Source of the DNA: Caenorhabditis remanei
Taxonomy: Eukaryota > Nematoda > Chromadorea > Rhabditida > Rhabditidae
NCBI RefSeq assembly: GCF_010183535.1
Contig: NC_071332.1
Location: 17,732,001-17,796,000 of the forward strand
Length of the DNA stretch: 64,000 bases
Direction of reading: 5' to 3'
The translations under genes were made by a program, and so were the position numbers. A model generated the notes under the pieces. That model saw only the letters and a list, made by a program, of their open reading frames with translations, had not been told where the DNA came from and searched no databases. Position 1 is the first letter of the stretch; every line of letters begins with the position of its first letter. Shown in pieces: positions 45,974 through 56,277 of this stretch.

Positions 45974-47055
45974 TCAGCGTCGTCTACGAACAAATGTCAC
46001 CTTCGTAACCGTCTTCTTTCCCGTTTCATCCATCACATTCAATTGAAGATTGATTCCAATCGGGTTGCCATTTCCCTTCGTCACCAGGGGGACGATCATC
46101 TTCGAATTCGGTTTCACCATCCAACGCGCGTCTTCTTCCGTCTGTCCGATGAGTCGATATTCGGGTTGTGGGAGCTCTTTTGTGCAATCGGGAGTGCAGA
46201 CGCATCGGACGAGTCGTCCCGTTGGTATCACGTTGTCTCCGTCGGCTGGTGCTGCTGGGAACACGTCGTTGTGGGGGGTGAGGTTGGCGTACTGGAAGAA
46301 GGGAGAGGTTTCGGTTATAAAGCGGGTGGTTCTAGTTCAAACAGTTTCGATTGGACATTTTTATAATGGGCGGTTACAACTCGTACCAGTTGTCATTTGA
46401 TTGTCAGATAACAACTGGTACGAGTTGTTTCCGATTTGAAACTATTACGGTGTAGAACCACACGAATCAAAACCGGTCCGAATTGAATAGTTTGGTGCAG
46501 ACGTCTCCAATTTGTACGGTTCTAAAACGGCCGGATCTAACTGACACAGTTTCCATTGAGGTTTCCTTTTTAATGGCTTTAAAACGGTTCTAAAACGACA
46601 TGAGCAAAATCAAACGGTTCCGATTTGGGCGGTTTCAACTCGTACCACTTTTTATCATTTAAAAACAGAAATTCTACAGTTATAAAACCACTTGTTTTGA
46701 CTCGACGGTTCTAAAACGGGACGTTTCAGTTTGTACCTGAACCAACTCTAAACTGGTACGGATTATAACCGCCCAAATCGAAACTATTAGAAACTAGGAC
46801 CGGAATTTGACCTGCTTCAACGGATTCCGGTTCTAAACCGTCTCGGTTCTAATCCGGTACACCCCAACTCACCATCGCCTCCACCTTTTTCTGCAACTCT
46901 GGACTCATCCGTGACGTCTCCTGGCTCGCTCCCAACACAGCCTTGCCAAGTGTCCCCATCGTTGTCGCGAACGCGGCGCCGATTAGTTTTGCCAACGTGA
47001 TTTTGGTCGGATCGTTGACCGGAGCCTTGTTCTCATTGTCGTCTGGAGAAGACAT
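45974..47055 (-). CDS. Uncharacterised 166-aa protein
   Basis: Two exons on the minus strand, 47055-46873 and 46291-45974, joined in phase 0, 165-166 codons. The first exon reads M-S-S-P-D-D-N-E-N-K then KITLAKLIGAAFATTMGTLG, a small Ala/Gly-rich amphipathic stretch too short and polar to be a certain membrane segment. The second has V-R-C-V-C-T-P-D-C-T, a charged middle and a basic end V-T-K-V-T-F-V-R-R-R-R. I do not recognise a family. The splice sites (ATG|GTGAGT and CTTCCAG|TAC) and codon use support a real gene. The 581-bp intron is filled with repeats of the form GGTTCTAAAACGG. A C-x-C-x3-C cluster could bind metal, but this is speculative. Tail-to-tail with F-box 2. Confidence 0.65.
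46377..46427. repeat. Palindrome in the intron of the 166-aa gene
   Basis: Perfect 17-bp arms CAACTCGTACCAGTTGT (46377-46393) and complement (46411-46427). Around it, across 46320-46860, are many diverged copies of GGTTCTAAAACGG and of GTACGAGTT in both orientations, indicating a degenerate foldback element filling the intron. Confidence 0.7.
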
Positions 47056-48138
47056 TCTGGAAAGAGGGGAAAAATGAGAAATTGGAGAAGGAAGGAGAAA
47101 AAAACGAGACGTGGTGGTGCCATTATTTCAAAAATTATATTTTCGGGTAGACCTTGTCTCGACCTTCATTTTTGTAGTTGACCCAATTTTTGTACGTGTT
47201 CTCCCTAGAGAGTTACCGACCGTTGACAGTTTTTTGGTGCAAAGCTTCCCCCGCCCCATAACTCTCCAAGGAAGACTCGTACAAAAAAGTGGTCAACTAC
47301 AAAAATGAAGATCTAGACAAGAGTTTCAAAATAAGCTAACATTCGCCAAGTTTTGAGTGATACGGAGCAAAATGCACAAGCTCAACGAGAAAGAAAAGAA
47401 AAATCGATCAAAAGCATCGTCTTTTGACAAAAATCGAAAAATTTTAATAGAAATTCCCGCTTAAGGGAAATTTCACATGGCATGCCTGAATACCTATTGG
47501 TAGGTCATATAAGAGCTTTTGATCTACCGCGTTTCTCATGGAAATTCCTGGTTGTTGCAGACCTGCAAAGACCTCAAGGAGTATTTGGAGATACTTTTTT
47601 CTCAAATTTTTTTTTGAATTTTTTGAATTTTGAATCCTGACAGCGTGAGCTTTCCAACCTGAATAAAAAACCAAGACCTTTCCCGATAATAAGAACTATT
47701 GTGGACTCAAGTGTCCCTAGCTGAAATCGAAACTCAAAAAAATATTCGAAAATTTCATACTTTTTAGAAAGACAATTCTATGACGAAAGCCCTTAGCTCC
47801 CCTTTAAGCTCTTGGTCTCTAATTACCCTAATTAACGATTTTGAGTAAGAAGATTTTATTTTTGCTCTACTCGGAAAACCGGTACCTTTTCAAAACTACA
47901 GAGAGTCGTTTGCAAAATGTTTTAGGTTTTTCGAAATTCAACCTTTTCTCCACAAAAACACGAGTACACACAAACCTATAATTAGTAGTAGGAGTATACT
48001 TTGGACAAACATTTTGAAACTGATCGTTGAAATTTTTTCAAACGTTTTTCTTTTTTCAAACGTATTCTTATTTGTGAAACCGAACCAGTTAAAATTTTCT
48101 AGAAAAAATTCCAAACAGCTGTAAAGATGATGTCATAA
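47056..48138. other. Intergenic with palindromic element at 47135-47330
   Basis: No gene seen. At 47135-47330 arms of AGACCTTGTCTCGACCTTCA...TTTTTGTAGTTGAC pair with GTACAAAAAAGTGGTCAAC...ACAAG, the inner block of the Tc1-like palindromic family, here with different ends. The rest is AT-rich single-copy-looking sequence. Confidence 0.55.
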
Positions 48139-48588
48139 TGGACCTATTCTGGGGTAGCAAAAAATAGTTATTTGCTCATTTTTTGCTATTCAGAAAATAG
48201 TAAAAATAGCAAAAAACTCCTGGTTTGGAGGTATTTTTTGCTTGACCTTTTCTAGGCCAGCCGGCGGATTTCTTGGCCATGTGTAGATTTACGGGAGCTT
48301 TTTTTTGGGATTTTTTCAGCAAAGTTCGGAAAAAAATGATTAAACGATTACAAAACATGAAATTAATTAATAAAATTACGAATTCAGTTCAAAAGTAGCG
48401 ATAAAGTACATGGATGCTGAAAAAATCACAAAAAAATCTCCCGTAAATCTACACATGGCCAAGAAATCCGCCGGCTGGCCTAGAAAAGGTCAAGCAAAAA
48501 ATACCTCCAAACCAGGAGTTTTTTTGCTACTTTCTGAATAGCAAAAAATAAGCAAAAAACTATTTTTTGCTACCCCAGAATAGGTCCA
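48139..48588. mobile_element. Palindromic MITE, Harbinger-like TAA target
   Basis: 450 bp with ~150-bp inverted arms. The ends are TGGACCTATTCTGGGGTAGC and its complement, flanked by TAA on both sides (48136-48138 and 48589-48591). The three-base TWA-type duplication fits the PIF/Harbinger superfamily. No coding capacity. Confidence 0.75.
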
Positions 48589-48685
48589 TAAGGACTTTTG
48601 AATTTTGAGGGCTGACCAATGTGGTGGACTGACTAGGGAAGCGCTCCGAGTTAAGATGGAGTTATATGTCGAGATATATATCACT

Positions 48686-50063
48686 AGAACCGAAATTTTC
48701 CGCTGATTTCAAATCTGTGTCCTGTTCTTGCTAAAAGATCTCGTGAAAAAAGTTATTCGCGTCTTTGTGGCTTCTCCGTGCAAAAAATGAGCATTTTCAA
48801 GACTCTCAAAATTAACGTTTTTCTCATTTTTTTTTTCAAATTTTTTAGTTTCATACGTATAAATACGGATGTAAAGATGATTTTAGCATAGTTTGATTTC
48901 AGAATTTTTTTTCAGAATAAATTTTTTTGTGTGGCTTCTTAAATTTTCAAAAATGACGCATCTACAAAAAAAATGTCTAAAAATTTTCTATAGTTCCAAC
49001 ACAAACAATACAATCTACATTATTGGAAATACACGTACAACATTTTAAAAAATTGGTCTTGAAAATGCTCATTTTTGCATTGAGAAGCCACACACAGGTG
49101 AGTCGCGAACGACCCGTTACGGATGCACCGCAAGTCGCGCGCGGTCCGCATAGGAATCATATAACGCGTTCTCTGTAAGACACAAGCAACAGAGGTACTA
49201 GGGAAAGTTTGTTATTTAAACATGTACTCTGGGTCTTGGGTAACACATATACCCAATATTGGGTCGCAGCTCCGGGTTACTGTAGTACGGTAGGTGCTCA
49301 TAGGTCGAAAAATGAATTTTTTGAAAATTATATGTGGGTCCGTATGCGATCAGTAACGGATCGGTTCGCGAACGGAGAGAATGTAACGGCGAGCGCTTCC
49401 TCCCTTCTATTTTTGTTCTCATTTACTACAAAACCCCCGTTTTTCCAGTCAAACCATACAAAATGGATATTTTATTTTGTTTATTCTGAAAAAGATAACA
49501 TTTAATACATAAATACATGATTAATACATAAATAAATACGTAAAAATCACATAACATTGGAAAGTAATAAATTTAGGATAATTCCATGGAAAGTCAAATG
49601 TATCGACGGCTTCCGATGCAATCCTCACGCGAGTAAAATTTTTTAAAGCAATATTTTGAACGATCGCAAATGAAAAAAGCTCAAAATTAGAAAACAAACA
49701 AAAAAAATAAATAATTCAGCAAGAAAAAAATAGATGGAAGAGGGTGCAGTCTTTAGTCCCTCAGACCTCAGCCATCGGTAACGGATCCGTACGCGAATCC
49801 GTATACCATCCGCGCGCGAGTCAATTGCTTTTCCACGCTAAAGTGCAGAGCCGTATTCTATCCGTTCGCGATTTTTGGAAACGGACCGTCTGGCCAGTCG
49901 TGAAAATAGCCGTAACGGATCAGTTACGGACCAGAAACCTGGTCCATCCGCATACGGTTGAAGCGCACTTTACCTGTGCAAAGACGCAAATAACTTTTTT
50001 CACAGAGTCGTTTAGCAAAAACAGAAGACAGATTTGAAATCAGCGCAAAATTTCGGTTCCAGC
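48686..50063. mobile_element. TIR element with nested palindrome
   Basis: Left end TAGAACCGAAATTTTCCGCTG (48685 onwards) matches the complement of the right end (about 49975-50063), ~95 bp with modest divergence. A second, inner palindrome (about 48768-48815 and 49050-49094, GTGGCTTCT...GAGCATTTTCAAGAC) lies inside. The interior has repeated CCGTAACGGATC-type motifs in both orientations. No transposase is seen, so it is non-autonomous. Confidence 0.6.
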
Positions 50064-50233
50064 ATAGTTGTTAAGGCCCGGGCCGGTAGAAAATTTTCAA
50101 GCCCGCCCGGCCCGAAGGCCCGGTTTCAAAAAATGACCCTTTTTTCCAATTTTTTTTCGTAATTTTTTCAATTTTTCATCGAAAATGTGACCATTTTTCA
50201 CGATTTTTCAGAATTTCTTCTAATTCTGAATGA

Positions 50234-52368
50234 CCAGTCGGTTCACGTCGCCTAACGGCGACTAAACCTCCTTTTCTACACCACCCTTCTGGTAGTTACA
50301 GCGCCTACGGCGCTTCCCAAACGGTTGAGACTATCGAGGTCTCAGAATTCTCTCCAACTTATTGATCGTAATATTTTTCTTAACTTGTTTGTATTTTTCT
50401 AGCTGTGAGCAGACCGTTTCGGAAAAACACAATTGTCATATCTCTACTTTTCTGATACAATTTCGTTCCCTTAATCCTCCATTTTTTCTAAATCTAGCGA
50501 TAAGAAAAAATCTTCCACGTCCCCACATGGGACACATCCAACTGATTACAGTCAACGTTGCCTAACTTGCAAGATCGGATTCCTAAACGCATTCACCTAC
50601 ATCATTTGAAAAACAAACATGGCCGTGAAATATAGCGCCTAGCAGTATGGATTCACTTGATCCATCCTTCCACTGTAGTGAGGATGTGGTTCTGCATCAG
50701 TAGCACCTACTGGAGAAACAGCTCGTTGACGTGTCGACTTCCGAACTTGACGTGGTCTGCCCGTCTCTTTCACTTGAGTTACAGATGTTCTGATGGTGTT
50801 GGCTCTTGTTCTTCCCGCCGTCACATCTGAAAGCAGCCTGGGAAATTATGAAGTCCGTCCAGATTTCGTTTGTTCTTCGGACTCATTTTTCCTGCTGATT
50901 TCCATTTGTTTCGTGTTGGTTCTGTTATAGTTCGACTGTCGACTGCTCAGTGTCAGACTGTAGAAATCTTCAGATTGATGTATCATTTGCCATAATTTTC
51001 AATCTCAGAGATAGTAAAGATTCGGACAATCTTGGGTGCCGGAAAGCAGTGCCCGACGTCTCTTTTTTGTCTATATTTTTCACCGGCTTTTTTCACCGGC
51101 TCCTGTGTCATCAGCTGAACGCCCTCGATCCCGTCAATTCCGTTAAATTCTACGCTCACATCTAAATCCGAGCTGATATCCGTACTTGTTCATATTCATC
51201 TCGTCTCTTTCTGCCGTCAGGTCAACAACATTTGCTATGGAATCCTGACAATATCTGGTCCGGATAGCTTCACCGGACGTTTTCTTCTTGCCGTTTTTCT
51301 TTGCCGATCTCTGTGTCGTGTCCTCTAGCCAATCAATTTCTCCAAGCTCCACTCTCCCATCTGATTCTGATCGATGGAACACACCTTCATCTATTTCTTC
51401 TTTTGTACTCATCAGACTTACTATTAGACCATTCAACCCGAAAGTCAGACTATCACGAAGCCGAAGAACAGCGTCCGAGGTGAAGGTGTTATTACGGGAA
51501 ACAGGAGAAGCACCACCATAAGCATCCAGTGAATTGTCGGCGGGAACAGTTAGTAGTTAGAAAGAAAATGATAGTTATCAGCGGTTGGAAAAAACGGATT
51601 TTACGTGTCCCATATCAGGACTTCACGCGGCTTCCGCTCATCATTATATTTAAAAAATGGGTGAAGCGAAAACAGTGGTAAGAAGAAGGGAAATGCTAGC
51701 CAAAATGTCTTTTAAAACTTTTTTATGTGGGCCCATTTGGATCAACAATGGATCCATCACCTGTGTCCTGAAAACAGCCCGTATCTAATTGTGTTACCGA
51801 TCAATCTGGAAGGAAAGGAAACGTTTTTAGTCCTCTATTTTTTCTGAATCCGATGATAACAAAAAATGCTTGTCGTCGTTCCTCTTTAGGAAACGGTCCG
51901 CATTTGTTCGTGACGTAGATCTCACTGGAAACAAACGACATGTTCGGAAACTTCTACTTTTCCGAACCTATCAACAAAAAATGAAAAAACTTTTCTCGTC
52001 ACCCGGGATCGAACTTAAAACTAACTGTAGTCAACGACGCCTAACTTGCCAGATCGGACGCTGCGACACGTCAACCCTAACCATACGGCCACGAAAAATG
52101 CAAGCCGATGAAAAGAAAGAAATGACGACGCTTAGGCCGACAGTTTCACGCCACTTTTCCGTTTTTCATTCCCCTATGCTTTATCAGTGTTTTTGGCTCA
52201 GAAGGCGTAATTTTGAGAATTTTGAAAAAAGAAAAAGACGGGCATCATTAAGAGAAAATTTCTGATCTTTTGGTCCAAATTTGAAGAAAATCGGTTCAGT
52301 AGGGAGGGCGGTAGGATCGGCGACACACAAACAAACATACAGAATCTGGTGTTTGTTAATAGTAAAGA
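50234..52368 (-). mobile_element. Helitron H3 (2135 bp) with decayed coding
   Basis: The left end CCAGTCGGTTCACG carries the hairpin GTCGCC-TAAC-GGCGAC (50247-50262), which on the minus strand lies ~10 bases before the terminal CTGG. The second hairpin AGCGCC-TAC-GGCGCT is at 50300-50314. The right end GTTTGTTAATAGTAAAGA is the 5' end. Host A is at 50233. The minus strand keeps pieces of a Helitron N-terminal protein (50639-51436). It abuts H2 directly. Confidence 0.75.
50639..51436 (-). pseudogene. Remnant of Helitron N-terminal zinc-finger ORF
   Basis: Two minus-strand frames (51436-51143 and 50824-50639). The latter contains P-H-P-H-Y-S-G-R-M-D-Q-V-N-P-Y-C just before a stop. This parallels D-T-H-Y-C-G-R-M-D-N-E-C-A-F-C-G-A in the autonomous Helitron at 62.1 kb, with some zinc ligands lost. 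The upstream frame is acidic/basic low-complexity as in that ORF. It shows H3 derives from a coding Helitron. Confidence 0.6.
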
Positions 52369-52681
52369 CCAGTCGGTTAACGCAGCCTAACGGCTGCTAA
52401 ACCTCCTTTTCTACTCCACCCTTCTGGGTGTTTCAGCGCCTGCGGCGCTTCTCAAATGGTTCAGACTATCGAGGTTTCATAATTTTTCCTACTCCTGGAT
52501 CGTATAAATTTTTCACTTGTTATTAGTTTTTGTAGGCTAAGCAGCCCGTTATGATAGAAACCAATTAAAGCACCTCTGCTTTACTGATAAGATTTCGACA
52601 AACTTTCTCAATGACTTATCTTTCCTGTGGAATATGAAGCGATTTTTTTCTTCACAAATATTCTTAAGGAAACATAGACAG

Positions 52682-53326
52682 CAGAGTTGAGCGGAATTCC
52701 GCCTTCCGCCACTTTTTTCATTCCGCTTTCCGCTTTCCGTCGAAATGGTTTTATTCCGCTTTCCGCCTTCCGCCTTCCGCTATTTCAAGAGCTTTTCCGC
52801 CTTGCGCCTAGAGGATATCAGCTTGAAAAATTTATTCGCAGACTCCAATTTTCTGCTATTTTTGAGGTTTTTTTGCAGCAAAGCTATCAGTTTTTGCCGA
52901 AGAAAAAAACAAAATTTTACCCAAATTTAACCATTTTAAGGGCTTTTTGCAACAAAATAAGGCCAAATCGTCTTCTTAAAAACGACATTGTATTCCGCCT
53001 TCCGCCTTTTTGCATTTTTTCATTCCGCTTTCCGCCAAGAAATTTGTTGCTTCCGTCTTTGGCTTTCCGCCGATTTTTATTAAATTCCGCCTTCCGCTTG
53101 CCGCTTTCCGGCCAAAAAATTTCATTCCGCTTTCGCCTTTCGCCTTCCGGCAAAAATGTTTCTTCCGCCTTCCGCCAAAAATGTTTCTTCCGCCTTCCGC
53201 TTTCCGCTTTCCGCCAATTTTTTAAAATTCCGCCTTCCGCTTGCCGCTTTCCGCCCAAAAAATGTTTACTCCGCTTTCCGCCTTCTGCCTTCCGCCATTT
53301 CAAAAACCGCATTCCGCTCAACTCGG
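52682..53326. mobile_element. GCGGAA-satellite element, copy 1
   Basis: Begins CAGAGTTGAGCGGAATTCCG and ends with ATTCCGCTCAACTC, so it has ~15-bp inverted ends. The inside is a mix of (T)TCCGCCTTCCGCTTTCCGC-type 9-10 base units interspersed with A/T spacers and a unique AT-rich middle (52810-52985). The unit orientation is the complement of that in copy 3. Long open frames on both strands come from the repeat period and are not genes. Confidence 0.75.
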
Positions 53327-53361
53327 ATAGACAGATCAATTAGAATTTCGTCCTTCACGAT

Positions 53362-53422
53362 CAGAGTTGAACGGAATGAAGAAAGTGGCGGAAAGCGGAA
53401 GTCGGAATTCCGGTCAACTCTG
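53362..53422. mobile_element. GCGGAA element, 61-bp miniature copy
   Basis: CAGAGTTGAACGGAATGAAG... through GGCGGAAAGCGGAAG to ATTCCGGTCAACTCTG. It has the same terminal inverted repeat as copies 1 and 3 but with only three repeat units inside. A minimal version of the element. Confidence 0.7.
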
Positions 53423-54099
53423 TTCAAGATGCAAGAACCAATCATATCCCACTATCATTTTCTAATATTACTAACCAATCAGAAATTATTTACTTCTGAT
53501 CCTCACAGACTTCATCTGTGTCAAGAAGTTTCTAGAATTTTCTCGGAATTTTGAAAGGATGAAAATCACCTTCGGCAAGTTAGATTCCTTGCTAACAAAT
53601 CAGTTGAATATTATCTAACCTACACTTCAACATCTGACTCGTCTCGTCCACAACTGGTTGTTCATAGCAAAAACAGTTTGCAGAATAGATCTGACCCAAG
53701 ATTCGTAGAACAACTTTCCAAAACCATACGAAAATGTGAAGAAATGAATTCATTTGAAGAATGGAAAAGTTCTATAACTATTTTTCCCGTGAACTCCTAT
53801 TTCCCTATTTCGGAAATGAAAGCCACTGAAAGGCTTGAAAACCACGTTTTTTTCACGTAGTGACCTATTTTCGAACTATTTGAACTAAAAAAATAGACGG
53901 GCATCATCCGGGGAAAATTTCCAAACGATCTGTGTAAGTTTCATTAAAAACGGTTCAGTACAGAGGGCGCTAGAGTCGGCGACATACGGACAGACGGACA
54001 GATCTGCTGAATATTATTAGTAAAGATGGTCGAAAAAAAATTTGAAAATTTGACTTTCGCGCGAATTTTGCCCGAGCCATTTTAAGGGGACAGCTCAAA

Positions 54100-54342
54100 A
54101 ATCGCACTATTTCGCACTGGTTGATTCGAGGGAGAAATTACTTTGTCAAAATGTAACTCTCTAGAGACTGTTTGTACAAAAAAGTTGTCAACTACAAAAA
54201 TGAAGCTCTACCTTTTTTCTGTATGGTTTATACATAATTTACTTTGTGGGATAGTTAGTTTTACTATGACACACTCTCAAAGTTGGGCATTTTCCACTGA
54301 AAAAGGCAAAACTTCAATACTTTTGAGCGGTACTGTATATCT
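54100..54342 (-). mobile_element. Truncated Tc1-like palindromic element
   Basis: Right-hand portion ending ...TACTTTTGAGCGGTACTG then TA. It has the inner block GTTTGTACAAAAAAGTTGTCAAC and CTATGACACACTCTCAAAGTT. The opposite terminal repeat is missing. Complementary in sequence to the element at 45153. Confidence 0.65.
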
Positions 54343-54537
54343 CGACCTGTAACTCCATCTTGACTCGGGATCCTTCCCTAGTGAGTGGGAACTACTGTAA
54401 CCCTGAAAAAATCAAAATTCGAATGAAGATTTAGAATCCGGACATCTTTAAAAATGTATCTTTGTCATCGAATGCCAAAATTCAGGTTTGATCTCTACTG
54501 GTAACCAGAATATCAATTTCGAGCAGAACATAGAGAG

Positions 54538-55107
54538 CAGAGTTGAGCGGAATGCGGTTTTTGATGGCGGAAGGCGGAAGGCGGAAGGCGGAAAGCGGAA
54601 TGAAAATTTTTTGGGCGGAAAGCGGAAGGCGGAAGGCTGAATTAAAAAAAATATCGACGGAAAGCGGAGAGCGGAAGGCGGAAGCAAAAATTTTTTGGCG
54701 GAAAGCGGAAGGCGGAAAGCGGAATGAAAAAAAATGCCAAAGGGCGGAAGGCGGAACACAATGTCGCTTTCAAAAATACGATTTTGGCCTTATTTTGTAA
54801 TAAAAAACACTAAAATGGTTAAATTTGAGTTAAATTTTGTTTTTTTGATAAACACTGATAGCTTTGCTGCAAAAAACCACAAAAATATCAGTAAATTGGA
54901 ATAGGTGATCAAATTTTTCAAGCTGAGGAAAAAATCTTTAAACAGCGGAAGGCGGAAGGCGGAAAGCGGAAATAGGAAAGTTTCTGGCGGAAAGCGGAAA
55001 GCGGAAGGCGGAATAAAGCATTTTTCGGCGGAGAGCGGAAAGCGGAAGGCGGAAAGAAAAAAGTGGCGGAAAGCGGAAGGCGGAAGGCGGAATTCCGCTC
55101 AACTCTG
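54538..55107. mobile_element. GCGGAA-satellite element, copy 3
   Basis: 570 bp. CAGAGTTGAGCGGAATGCGG at the left and GCGGAATTCCGCTCAACTCTG-type end at the right. Internal arrays of GGCGGAAAGCGGAAGGCGGAA units on both sides of a unique AT-rich core (54765-54940). The core (TTTGCTGCAAAAAACC..., AAATTTTTCAAGCTGA) is the reverse complement of the core in copy 1, so the two are homologous elements in opposite orientation. Confidence 0.75.
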
Positions 55108-56277
55108 ATAGAGAGAGCGAGCGCGCGTGAATCCGCGGATTATCAACTCCAAATTTTTAAAATTATTGTTGACTTTTTTCATTCTGATCTACACAAATTT
55201 ATACTTGTGTCGTCATGACTTTAGTTTGAGGGTATGGCCGACGAGTTTCGGTTTTGAGTAAAATTGTCAAACTTTTAAGCCTAACCCTAAAAACGCTTCC
55301 GACCTTTCCCATACTCGTGAAATACACAACTTGTGATTACGTAGTGAAAAAAGAAATTAAAAATTTGGAAAAAAAATTCATTTTGAGAAATTGCACTAAC
55401 ATTGCACTAACAAATCCTCCTCCCCAAGAGATTACTTTTTTTTCAATTAAAAAAAGATTCATTTCAAATCATTTCTCGCTCACAATTAACCTGTCCAACC
55501 TTTTATTTTCATACTTGCGAATTTTTTCACTAGAATTTTTTTTCAATAATTTTTTTTCTGAAAATTTTCCAAATTTTTTCTCAAGTATATCTGAAAAATC
55601 AGTCGAGTTTTGAGACCTCAAAATTCTAAAAATCGCTCCCCGTCGTCATTTTTTCAGTACATTTCAATAGAAATTCTCCTCCTCTGTACGTGAAATGAAC
55701 TCATAATTGTTCATATTTCAATTTTTTTTGAAAATTTTTGAAAATATTGATTTCACGTGCACGACGAGGAGAATTTCTATTGAAATGAACTGAAAAATTG
55801 GATGACTAGCATCGATTTTTGGCATTTTGAGGTCTCATAACTCGCTTTAGACGCATTTTCAGATATGAAACCACAAAAATAATAGCTTTTCATACTTACA
55901 ACGCGCCGGGCCGTGACGAGAATTTCCACGGCCCGGCTGAAAAAATTTGAACTGAAATTTTGAACGAAACTTTGAACGAACCTTTGAATTTTTTTGAATT
56001 TTATCGAATTTTTGACTATTCTTCAGAATTCAATCAAAAGCTAGTTATGCATCAAAAAATTAAAATTTTTAATGTAAAATTTCAAAAAAATTCAAAAAAT
56101 TCGGTAAAAAATAGGTACCTTTTTTTTTTTTTCAATTTTTCAATTTTTTTTTCCGAAAAATCGGAAAAGTTTCGAAAAAAATTGGAATTTTTTTAGTACT
56201 GAAAATCCGGCCCGGCCCGTTGCAACTCTGGTTATTATGAGCTATTTTTCTCACATTTTCTAAACATTTTCAGCAAA

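Larger units (their letters stand above)
52369..54026 (-). mobile_element. Non-autonomous Helitron H2 (1658 bp)
   Basis: Left end CCAGTCGGTTAACG with hairpin GCAGCC-TAAC-GGCTGC (52382-52397) and inner hairpin AGCGCC-TGC-GGCGCT (52435-52449). The right end GCTGAATATTATTAGTAAAGA (54006-54026) is identical to that of the autonomous copy at 63.3 kb, and host T follows at 54027. The two GCGGAA-type insertions at 52682-53326 and 53362-53422 lie inside it. Confidence 0.75.
50064..56235. mobile_element. Nested transposon region with GGGCCGGGCCGG ends
   Basis: The left edge AGTTGTTAAGGCCCGGGCCGG (50067) and the right edge CCGGCCCGGCCCGTTGCAACT (about 56210-56230) are near inverted complements, and GGCCCGG-rich motifs also occur near 55905-55935. 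This looks like an old TIR element into which two Helitrons (50234-54026) and two GCGGAA elements were inserted. A further palindrome lies at 55640-55810 (GAGGAGAATTTCTATTGAAATG and complement). Small frames at 55254 and 55960 are AT-rich and not supported. The right edge is only about 43 bases from the start codon of Srv-like gene C. Confidence 0.5.

Noticed and set aside
52687..53343. 218-aa plus-strand open frame (Phe/Arg/Pro/Ser-rich)
   Set aside because: It is produced by the GCGGAA-type satellite; the opposite strand is open as well, and the frame is bounded by the element's inverted ends. Not a gene.
54543..55108. Repeat array resembling a CRISPR or tandem satellite
   Set aside because: Units are 9-10 bases, without regular unique spacers, and sit inside a TIR element in a eukaryotic genome. 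Not a CRISPR array.
55254..56196. Frames of 119 and 78 aa at 55254 and 55960
   Set aside because: AT-rich, Phe/Lys/Asn-rich translations without motifs inside a transposon nest; no splice partners.
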